In this document: in pieces, positions 1-6,029 of the stretch
Layout: each line of letters starts with the position of its first letter
How positions within the stretch are numbered: the stretch's first letter is position 1
NCBI GenBank assembly: GCA_012270805.1
Contig: JAAXHR010000066.1
Location: 1 to 11,117 of the forward strand
Reading direction: 5' to 3'
From: Dehalococcoidia bacterium
GTDB lineage: Bacteria > Chloroflexota > Dehalococcoidia > Lucifugimonadales > Lucifugimonadaceae
Length of the DNA stretch: 11,117 bases
Notes under the pieces: model-generated
Database searches by the model: none
Told to the model about the DNA's origin: nothing
What the model saw: only the letters and a program-made list of their open reading frames with translations
Program-made: the position numbers and the translations under genes

Positions 1-323
1 CCAACTTCAGCCGCGTCGTGTTCATAGAGTGGCCGCGAGACGGGATGATGGCGATGGGTTTCGTGACTGGTAGGGCGAGGGCGCCAAGCAAGGAAGAGGA
101 CCTAGTCTCCGTTTATGTGCCGACTGTGCCAAACCCGACATCAGGCAACATGGCGTTCGTCTTGGAAGACGATGTCGTAGAGACCAATATGTCGGTCGAA
201 GACGCGATGAAACTCATCTTTTCTGGGGGCATTGTTCTTCCGGCTTCAATCTCAATGGCAAGAATGCCGAGGCCGCCTCGAACCGCAGAAAGCTTCGTTG
301 GCAAGTACGATAGGGAAGGGTGA
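1..323 (+). CDS. DUF502 family membrane protein, C-terminal part (5' truncated)
   Basis: This is the C-terminal 106 residues of a DUF502 protein; the reading frame is open to the left edge (first full codon at 3), so the real start lies outside the window. The GTG at 18 is an internal Val codon, because the preceding residues (NFSRVV) already fit the family. Visible family hallmarks are the FIEWPRDG segment followed by GFVTG, the VPTVPNPTSG motif, and the SVEDAMKLIFSGGIV segment near the end. DUF502 proteins are small inner-membrane proteins with N-terminal transmembrane helices, which are missing here; their biochemical role is not established. The last 30 or so residues (MARMPRPPRTAES...) look like a disordered tail. 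The next gene starts 112 nt downstream, so co-transcription with the signalling genes is possible but not shown. Confidence 0.85.
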   Translation, partial: NFSRVVFIEWPRDGMMAMGFVTGRARAPSKEEDLVSVYVPTVPNPTSGNMAFVLEDDVVETNMSVEDAMKLIFSGGIVLPASISMARMPRPPRTAESFVGKYDREG

Positions 324-435
324 AGTATCTACGAGGCAACTTCGGAACGGGCCGGCAGGATCTCAATCGCCCCAATCCTCTGGGTATAGAGTTGGTGTAA
401 TCTTAAGTACCCTAGCGCAAAGGGGTTGTTTACTA

Positions 436-777
436 ATGGAAATCAACACAGAACGAGTGGGCAACGCTTTGATATTGATGCCCAGTGAAAACAGGGTCGA
501 TGGTACAAACGCCCGTGAATTCCAAGCTGGTCTAGAGGTGGCGATTGAAGAGACTGACAGCGCGGTCGTCTTCGATGCGCAAACCCTGACTTACATCAGC
601 AGCGCAGGTTTGCGAGCGATTCTCTTGGTGGTTAAGTCGCTCAACCGTCGAGGCGGCAAGTTTGCGATGTGTTCATTGTCAGATCCGATCCGAGAGATAT
701 TCTCGATCAGTGGGTTCGACAATATCATACCGATTGAATCTTCACGTGACGAAGCGGTGGCTACTGTCGGTAACTAA
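436..777 (+). CDS. STAS-domain anti-sigma factor antagonist (SpoIIAA/RsbV-like)
   Basis: A 113-residue single-domain STAS protein, the usual size for the family. The core signature is YISSAGLRAIL at residues 53-63. Ser56 aligns with the serine that RsbW-type kinases phosphorylate in SpoIIAA/RsbV, and Ser55 replaces the Asp of the classical DSSG motif, as in many non-Bacillus members. In partner switching, the unphosphorylated form binds the HATPase anti-sigma protein and frees its client; the phosphorylated form is inactive. The ATG at 436 was chosen because AAAGGGG ends 10 nt upstream and because the STAS fold starts here; an in-frame extension back to 232 overlaps DUF502 and has no STAS character. 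Genes for a PP2C phosphatase and an RsbW-like kinase follow on the same strand, matching the expected eraser and writer of this phosphoserine. Confidence 0.9.
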   Translation: MEINTERVGNALILMPSENRVDGTNAREFQAGLEVAIEETDSAVVFDAQTLTYISSAGLRAILLVVKSLNRRGGKFAMCSLSDPIREIFSISGFDNIIPIESSRDEAVATVGN

Positions 778-845
778 CACCGTTTCAGGTGCTTTGCGAA
801 CGTCAATCTGCGGGGCACCGACGTTTTACTTGGAATGCTGATCAC

Positions 846-850
846 GGAGG
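846..850 (+). promoter_or_regulatory. Shine-Dalgarno GGAGG, unusually far from its start
   Basis: GGAGG is the only good ribosome-binding sequence upstream of the response-regulator gene, but it lies 17 nt before the ATG at 868, longer than the usual 5-10 nt. An in-frame TAG at 859-861 rules out any earlier start, so the ATG at 868 is fixed by the sequence. Confidence 0.5.
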
Positions 851-867
851 GTTCCGTTTAGTTCGTA

Positions 868-2022
868 ATGCCTAAGACGAAGAAAATCTTGGTTGTCGAC
901 GACGAGCCGGACCTTGAACCGCTCATCCTTCAACGGATGCGTCGCAACATCCGTCGCGGCGAGTATGAGTTCGTTTTCGCGCACGACGGGGTCGAGGCGC
1001 TGGAGATGCTGATGGCGGACAAGGAGATTGACATGGTCGTGTCCGACATCAACATGCCTCGGATGGACGGATTGACGCTGTTGCAACAGATACAGAACGT
1101 CAGTCCGGATATCCGTGCGATCATCATCTCGGCTTATGGCGACATGGAGAACATCCGAACGGCGATGAACCGTGGGGCGTTCGACTTTGTAACTAAGCCG
1201 CTGGATTTCCAGGATCTCAGGCTAACCATCCAGAGGACGCTTCAACACCTTGACGAATGGCGGGATGCGCTCCAGTCGAGGGACAAATTAGTAGCGTTGC
1301 AGAACGAACTGGATGTCGCGAACAACATCCAGCAGTCGGTTCTTCCGGCGAGTTTCCCTGAGCATTCCGCTTATCAGATATATGGCTCAATGCAACCAGC
1401 CCGAAACGTTGGCGGAGATTTCTTCGACGTTCAGATCTTGCAGGACGGGAAAGTCGGACTTGCGATAGCCGATGTCTCAGACAAGGGTATGCCGGCGGCA
1501 CTGTTTATGATGTCGAGCCGCATGTTGTTGAAGGGTGCCGGTCAGCGTTTCGAGAATCCAGGCGAAGCGTTAGAAGAAGTGAACAACCTTCTTGACGCTG
1601 AAAACGAAGCAGCGATGTTCGTAACGCTCTTTTACGCGATTTACGACACGAACACGTCGGAATTTCACTACGCGAATGGCGGTCACAACGAACCAATAGT
1701 GGTGCATCCAGACGGCAGTACGACGGTGATACCCCCGACTGGTGGAACTGCCCTCGGCATCATTCCTGAAATCAGCTACGAGGAGAACTCGGTAAAACTC
1801 GAACCAGGCGACACCGTGATTCTTTACACCGACGGGATCACAGAGGCTTTCAACTCGGAAGGCGAATTGTTCGGCTTGGAGCAGCTTTGCGAGATTTTCC
1901 GAGATCGACAGCCCCAAAGCGCTGAAGAAGCAAGTGAGATCGTGTTTGAGACGGTGAACAAGTTTGCGGGCGACGAACCACAGTCCGATGATCAGGCTTG
2001 CCTGGTCTTCAGACGCACGTAG
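868..2022 (+). CDS. Response regulator fused to PP2C-type serine phosphatase (RsbU/SpoIIE-like)
   Basis: A 384-residue two-domain protein. Residues 5-125 are a receiver domain: acidic pocket D11/D12, phosphoacceptor D60 in the SDINMPRMDG segment, switch Ser88 and conserved Lys110 (TKP). A helical linker (about 126-160, containing NNIQQSVLP) leads into a SpoIIE/RsbU-type PP2C domain at about 165-384. Its metal-binding acidic motifs are all present: GGDFFD (D184), ADVSDKG (D202), YTDGITEA (D322) and SDDQ (D374/D375). Family knowledge says such proteins dephosphorylate the phosphoserine of a STAS antagonist, with phosphorylation of the receiver setting the activity. The adjacent STAS gene supplies the likely substrate, and the kinase three genes downstream is the likely phosphodonor. 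There is no DNA-binding domain, so the output is protein dephosphorylation. It ends 8 nt before the HATPase gene. Confidence 0.93.
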   Translation: MPKTKKILVVDDEPDLEPLILQRMRRNIRRGEYEFVFAHDGVEALEMLMADKEIDMVVSDINMPRMDGLTLLQQIQNVSPDIRAIIISAYGDMENIRTAMNRGAFDFVTKPLDFQDLRLTIQRTLQHLDEWRDALQSRDKLVALQNELDVANNIQQSVLPASFPEHSAYQIYGSMQPARNVGGDFFDVQILQDGKVGLAIADVSDKGMPAALFMMSSRMLLKGAGQRFENPGEALEEVNNLLDAENEAAMFVTLFYAIYDTNTSEFHYANGGHNEPIVVHPDGSTTVIPPTGGTALGIIPEISYEENSVKLEPGDTVILYTDGITEAFNSEGELFGLEQLCEIFRDRQPQSAEEASEIVFETVNKFAGDEPQSDDQACLVFRRT

Positions 2023-2030
2023 TCCATACG

Positions 2031-2450
2031 ATGAGCGTGAGAACTGCAATCGAGTTCATGCCGGAGATCGGCGAGTTAAACGCGATTCAAGAAACCGTCG
2101 AATCGATCTCATCCGAGGAGAATTGGCCCCCGGACTTGACGTATCAGATCGAATTGATTCTTGAGGAACTGTGTATCAACGTCATTGACCATGGCGAGGC
2201 GGACGGCACCCAACCGATCAAGGTCGTTATCGTTTCTGGAAACGACGAGATCAGCATTGAGATTTCTGACAACGGCAAGGCGTTCGATCCGACGAAAGAC
2301 GCCAAGACACCGCCTAAGATTACTTCGATCGAAGACAGCTACATTGGTGGATGGGGAGTGCATCTGGCGCACACGTTTTCGGACGAAATGCGCTATGAAC
2401 GGGTCGACGGAATGAATTGTTTGACCTTAGTCAAACGGAGGATGGGTTGA
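2031..2450 (+). CDS. RsbW-like HATPase serine kinase / anti-sigma protein
   Basis: A 139-residue HATPase_c protein of the size typical for RsbW/SpoIIAB. The N box is LILEELCINVIDHG (residues 42-55; Glu46, Asn50), the G1 box is SDNGKAFDP (79-87) and the glycine-rich G2 box is GGWGVHLAHTF (106-116). Proteins of this family phosphorylate a STAS antagonist on serine and, in the alternative state, sequester a sigma factor or other client. The ATG at 2031, 8 nt after the phosphatase stop, is preferred; an upstream in-frame TTG at 1998 would overlap the phosphatase and adds residues without family character. No clear Shine-Dalgarno precedes it, so translation is probably coupled to the upstream cistron. 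Its stop overlaps the start of the lipoprotein gene. The client is not encoded in the window. Confidence 0.88.
   Translation: MSVRTAIEFMPEIGELNAIQETVESISSEENWPPDLTYQIELILEELCINVIDHGEADGTQPIKVVIVSGNDEISIEISDNGKAFDPTKDAKTPPKITSIEDSYIGGWGVHLAHTFSDEMRYERVDGMNCLTLVKRRMG
2437..2441 (+). promoter_or_regulatory. Shine-Dalgarno GGAGG that fixes the TTG start of the lipoprotein gene
   Basis: GGAGG sits 5 nt before the TTG at 2447, inside the last codons of the HATPase gene. No in-frame ATG or GTG lies at a workable distance, and the reading starting here gives a proper lipoprotein signal peptide. This supports TTG 2447 over the TTG at 2417. Confidence 0.7.
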
Positions 2451-3745
2451 AGATACCGTTCCCTGAATTGGCTGCCTCAAAGTCGGCCGCAATTCGGGTA
2501 GCGGTCGCAAGCATCTCCCTAGTTGCTGTTTACGCGTGTTCGAACGCCCGGGAAGAAACTCCAACCCCACTTGTTGGCACGATCGAGACAGCCAACGAAT
2601 TCGATCTGCTGAATTCGAAATCCGCGGCTGCCTCAGATGGTGCGAACCGTCGCAACGGCATCACCGACGACGGAATCCTCTTCGGTCAATCGGCAGCGTT
2701 CAGCGGCCCGGCATCCGAACTCGGGTTAGGCATGCGCTTAGGGATATTGGTGGCGTTCAACGAGGTGAACGCGTCGGGCGGAGTTCACGGCCGCCAGCTC
2801 GATCTCGCCTTTCGCGACGATGCGTACGAACCCGAAGCCGCGATCGCCAACTCTGCGGCGCTGATACAAGAAGACAAGGTTTTCGCGCTAGTCGGAGCGG
2901 TAGGGACTCCAACTTCCAGGTCGGCGGTTCCGGTTGCCGAGGCTGGCGGGGTGCCGTATATCGCGCCATTCACAGGCGCCGAGTTTCTCCGCAGTCCGGA
3001 TTACCAGCACATATTGAATGTTCGCGCCTCGTACTACCAAGAGACTGCGGCGATGGTCAAGCGGCTGATAGAGGATCTGGGCATCACTCGTATCGCGGTG
3101 ATGTACCAAGACGATTCGTTCGGCCGAGCGGGGTATCAAGGGGTCAGAATAGCTCTGCAAAAAGAAGGGATGGAGCCAGTGGCGATCGGCATCTATCCTC
3201 GCAATACGAAGGCGATCAAAACGGCATTACTCGATTTGAAGCAAGGTGACCCGGAAGCGGTGATCATGATCGGCGCCTACGAGCCCGTGGCTCACCTGAT
3301 ATCTTGGGCGCGGCACACGGACTTCAATCCTGAATTCATGACCGTTTCGTTCGTCGGCAGTAACGCGCTGGCGCACGAACTTGGCGATCACGGAGAGGGT
3401 GTATACGTGACCCAGGTGGTTCCATTTCCGTGGGACGATTCGATACCGATTGTTGCTGACTACCACAAAGCGTTAGCAACCTATGCACCTGAAGAATCTC
3501 CGGGATTCGTTTCATTGGAGGGTTACATCGCCGGTAGATTCGTGATTGAAGTCGCTGAGAGATGCGGACGCGAGATCGATCGACGCTGCTTCACGCAGCA
3601 ACTACGTAACGGTGACATAGTGGACCTTGGGGGTTTCAAGCTGCAATTCGGCGCGATGGATAGTCAAGGTTCCAACGAAATATTCCTCACCGTCATCGGT
3701 TCTGACGGGAATTACCGCGCGATCGACGTGCTGACCGCCAATTAG
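2447..3745 (+). CDS. Periplasmic-binding-protein lipoprotein (Peripla_BP_6, branched-chain amino acid type)
   Basis: A 432-residue predicted lipoprotein from a TTG start. The N-terminus has a basic n-region (K2, K12, R17), a hydrophobic stretch (about 18-30) and a lipobox-like VYAC with Cys31; Tyr at -2 is unusual. A 40-residue linker leads to a type I periplasmic-binding fold from about residue 70. Family features include the FGQSAAFSGPASELG opening, LGILVAFNEVNASGGVHGR, the FALVGAVGTPTS turn, and a hinge stretch MYQDDSFGRAGYQG. This is the Leu/Ile/Val-binding superfamily. No ABC permease or ATPase gene is nearby; the gene lies between an HATPase and a histidine kinase. That suggests ligand sensing rather than transport, by analogy with TorT-TorS or LuxP-LuxQ. 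The ligand cannot be read from sequence. The start overlaps the upstream stop (TTGA) and the stop lies 2 nt before the kinase. Confidence 0.87.
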   Translation: MKIPFPELAASKSAAIRVAVASISLVAVYACSNAREETPTPLVGTIETANEFDLLNSKSAAASDGANRRNGITDDGILFGQSAAFSGPASELGLGMRLGILVAFNEVNASGGVHGRQLDLAFRDDAYEPEAAIANSAALIQEDKVFALVGAVGTPTSRSAVPVAEAGGVPYIAPFTGAEFLRSPDYQHILNVRASYYQETAAMVKRLIEDLGITRIAVMYQDDSFGRAGYQGVRIALQKEGMEPVAIGIYPRNTKAIKTALLDLKQGDPEAVIMIGAYEPVAHLISWARHTDFNPEFMTVSFVGSNALAHELGDHGEGVYVTQVVPFPWDDSIPIVADYHKALATYAPEESPGFVSLEGYIAGRFVIEVAERCGREIDRRCFTQQLRNGDIVDLGGFKLQFGAMDSQGSNEIFLTVIGSDGNYRAIDVLTAN

Positions 3746-3747
3746 CA

Positions 3748-5943
3748 GTGATCGACAAAGCAAGATCTGTGCTCGAAGGCCGCTTCCGACTATCGGCTCA
3801 GATGTATGTCGGTGTAGGCGGCGCCGTGTTGCTTACATTGAGTGCAAGTCTGGTGGCGTGGCTGTCGTTCGACCGCATCAGTGATGCGACGAACCGAGTT
3901 CGAGAGGAAAGTGTGCCGGAAATGGTGGCATCTTTCGGTATCGCGCATTACACGGGAGTACTTGCCGCTGCTGCGCCTCGGCTCACCTCGGCGATGTCCA
4001 CGACTGAGTTCGAGGAGGTTTCACAAGAGATCGAAGCAACTACGGCGTTGTTCGAGCAGCAGTTGGAAGCTTTGTCATCAGCTGACCATACGGCCGGCCA
4101 TGGCGGGCAGCAGCTGGTGTTGGTCCGACGGTATGCCGATCAGTTGATCCAGAGCATCGACACCATCAAGGCCGAGAAGAAGGAGTTGCTTGAACTAGAC
4201 GGTCGGACAAATGCCATCAGTGTTGAACTGGCTGGCTTGCAGCAAGACTTGGACGAAATCCTGATACCGGCGATTGACGATCAACTGTTTTACACAATGA
4301 CTGGCTACAGCGAATTGGGCCAGTTGCCCGTTTCGGCCTCGGAGCATTTCTCCGAGGCCGAGTTCTATCGCTATAGAAACGTCGCCGATTTGCAGGCGGC
4401 GGCGAACACCGCCACGCAACTCCTCGCGAGCGCTTTCACAGTTTCAGATGCGGCGTTTGTAGAACCGTTGCGTGAACGTGCTGAAGCGGCTCGAAGCCGG
4501 ATTGAGAGAAGTCTGTCTGTATTACAGGGCACCGATTATGCTCCTTTGATCACACCGATATTCAACCGATTATTCGAGTTGTCACTTGGTGACCAGGGTG
4601 GTTTCGAGTTGTTGGCGAGGGAGCATGAATTGACTAGCCGCCAGCAAGATCTCTTGGAATTGAACCGCGAATTAGCAGTGCTCTTGGTCGATGAGGTGGA
4701 CGGGTTAGTCGAAGCGGCGGAATTCAGCGTAAGCGAAGAATCGAACGCTTCGGAGCAGTCGATATTGCAGGGCCGTCTGTTCCTCGTAGGCATTAGCACT
4801 ATAAGCATCGTCGGCGCATTTCTGATTATCTGGCTCTTTGTCGGCAAGGTGTTGTTGCGACGCATCCAGACGCTTTCGAATCGGATGCTGCGGATGGCGG
4901 ATGGTGATCTCGAAACCGAGGTCGAGATTCGCGGCCGGGACGAGGTCGCGGATATGGCCGACGCATTGGAGGTATTCCGACAGCACGCGCTGGAAGTTCA
5001 GCGGTTGAACCTGGTAGAGCAACTCGCTGAAGAGTTGCAAGACAAGAACAACGAACTTGAGCGCGTGTTGGATGATCTTCACAGGGCTCAAGATCAGATC
5101 ATTACACGGAACAAATTGGCGGCGTTGGGCGAGTTGACGGCCGGGGTGGCGCACGAGATCAGAAACCCCTTGAACTTCGTGAACAATTTCTCAGAGGTAT
5201 CCGAGGAACTGATCGATGAGCTGAAGGAGATCATAGAAGAGAGTTCCGATGACATCGATGATGAACAAATGGAACTTTTCGAAGAGATCGCCAATGATCT
5301 GGTCGAGAATTTGCAACGAATCAAGACGCACGGCGAAAGGGCAAATCGCATCGTCCATGGGATGTTGGCGATGGGGCGTGAGTCGACTGACATGCAAACG
5401 ACGGATGTCAACAACCTGGTCGAAGAGTACACGCAGCTGGCATACCAAGGCGCACGAGCAACCGATCCTGATATGAACTTGGAGATCAAGACGGACTTCG
5501 ATCCTGAAATCCCATCGATCGTCGCTATGTCAGAGGACCTTGGTCGTGTATTCCTAAACTTGGTTACAAACGCGTGGCACGCGACCGAAGATAAACGCGA
5601 CGCGTTGCGGGAGCAAGATCCCGATGCCGCAAGTGGATACTCCCCGGGGATGGAGATCTCGACCAAGTTCATCGACGATAACATCGAGATTCGATTCCGC
5701 GACAACGGGACTGGCGTGTCGCCCGAAGTGATAGAGAAGATATTCAACCCGTTCTTCACGACAAAACCGACTAACCGCGGAACGGGTCTAGGACTGTCGT
5801 TGTCAAGCGACATAATTCGCAGCCACGGCGGCACGATTCAACTCGAGACCGAACCCGGTGAATATGCCGAGTTCATCATCCAACTGCCGAAGGACAACCC
5901 CATGGCTAGCACCTCGGCTGACTCTTCTCTTGAGACTGAGTAA
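3748..5943 (+). CDS. Membrane sensor histidine kinase with TorS-like helical sensor, HAMP, HisKA and HATPase
   Basis: A 731-residue transmembrane kinase. TM1 is at about 18-40, and an extracytoplasmic, largely helical region spans about 41-343. TM2 is at about 344-366 and HAMP at about 367-420 (MADGDLETEVEIRGRDEV). A coiled coil covers about 420-455 and HisKA carries His469 in VAHEIRNPLNF. The ATPase has an N box with Asn608 (NLVTNAWHA), D652-N-G-T-G, NPFFTTKP and GTGLGLSLS. Segments such as VPEMVASFGIAHYTGVLAAAAPRL resemble the helical sensor of TorS, whose partner TorT is a periplasmic-binding protein; that assignment is by eye. There is no receiver or Hpt domain, so the receiver-PP2C protein of the same operon is the expected target. 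The DHp region is unusually acidic (about 483-520). The start is a GTG 2 nt after the preceding stop with no clear Shine-Dalgarno, implying coupling. The kinase is certain; the sensor class is moderate. Confidence 0.93.
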   Translation: MIDKARSVLEGRFRLSAQMYVGVGGAVLLTLSASLVAWLSFDRISDATNRVREESVPEMVASFGIAHYTGVLAAAAPRLTSAMSTTEFEEVSQEIEATTALFEQQLEALSSADHTAGHGGQQLVLVRRYADQLIQSIDTIKAEKKELLELDGRTNAISVELAGLQQDLDEILIPAIDDQLFYTMTGYSELGQLPVSASEHFSEAEFYRYRNVADLQAAANTATQLLASAFTVSDAAFVEPLRERAEAARSRIERSLSVLQGTDYAPLITPIFNRLFELSLGDQGGFELLAREHELTSRQQDLLELNRELAVLLVDEVDGLVEAAEFSVSEESNASEQSILQGRLFLVGISTISIVGAFLIIWLFVGKVLLRRIQTLSNRMLRMADGDLETEVEIRGRDEVADMADALEVFRQHALEVQRLNLVEQLAEELQDKNNELERVLDDLHRAQDQIITRNKLAALGELTAGVAHEIRNPLNFVNNFSEVSEELIDELKEIIEESSDDIDDEQMELFEEIANDLVENLQRIKTHGERANRIVHGMLAMGRESTDMQTTDVNNLVEEYTQLAYQGARATDPDMNLEIKTDFDPEIPSIVAMSEDLGRVFLNLVTNAWHATEDKRDALREQDPDAASGYSPGMEISTKFIDDNIEIRFRDNGTGVSPEVIEKIFNPFFTTKPTNRGTGLGLSLSSDIIRSHGGTIQLETEPGEYAEFIIQLPKDNPMASTSADSSLETE
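4333..4361 (+). repeat. Perfect 12-bp inverted repeat inside the kinase gene
   Basis: TCGGCCTCGGAG (4333-4344) and its exact reverse complement CTCCGAGGCCGA (4350-4361) flank a 5-nt CATTT loop. This would make a very stable, GC-rich hairpin in mRNA or cruciform DNA. It falls in codons 196-205 of the sensor region and keeps the frame. Confidence 0.75.
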
Positions 5944-6029
5944 CCTCCGCCTCGAACACTTACTCGAGTCAGCGCTCCGAATCCCTTTGAATTCGACTTA
6001 GCAAGCGTCAATTGGGCCCGGAAGGCCGT
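5944..6029. other. Convergent intergenic gap, no convincing terminator
   Basis: These 86 bp separate the stop of the kinase (+ strand) from the stop of jag (- strand). Two short inverted repeats occur: CTCGA/TCGAG (5951-5955 with 5964-5968) and CGAAT/ATTCG (5978-5982 with 5991-5995). Both have only 5-bp stems and neither is followed by a T-run on either strand, so no intrinsic terminator is called. Confidence 0.5.

Noticed and set aside
232..435. N-terminal extension of the STAS gene
   Set aside because: It overlaps the DUF502 gene, lacks STAS character, and the ATG at 436 has a suitable upstream AAAGGGG.
1570..2049. 159-codon - strand frame under the phosphatase gene
   Set aside because: Antisense shadow of the conserved PP2C domain; no recognisable family.
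2417..2446. Earlier TTG start for the lipoprotein gene
   Set aside because: It would add ten residues ahead of the signal peptide; the GGAGG at 2437-2441 points to the TTG at 2447.
2536..3249. 237-codon + strand frame within the lipoprotein gene
   Set aside because: Very Arg/Ser-rich out-of-frame reading of a recognised binding-protein gene.
3734..4680. 17-nt near-identical repeat (ACCGCSAATTAGCAGTG) at 3734-3750 and 4664-4680
   Set aside because: One mismatch over 17 nt is plausible by chance in 11 kb; one copy spans a gene junction and the other encodes ordinary helix residues.
5094..5834. 246-codon open frame on the - strand inside the kinase gene
   Set aside because: It is a Ser-rich antisense shadow of a clearly coding HisKA/HATPase region, with no domain or ribosome-binding site.
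5951..5995. Intrinsic terminator between the convergent operons
   Set aside because: Stems are only 5 bp and no T-run follows on either strand.
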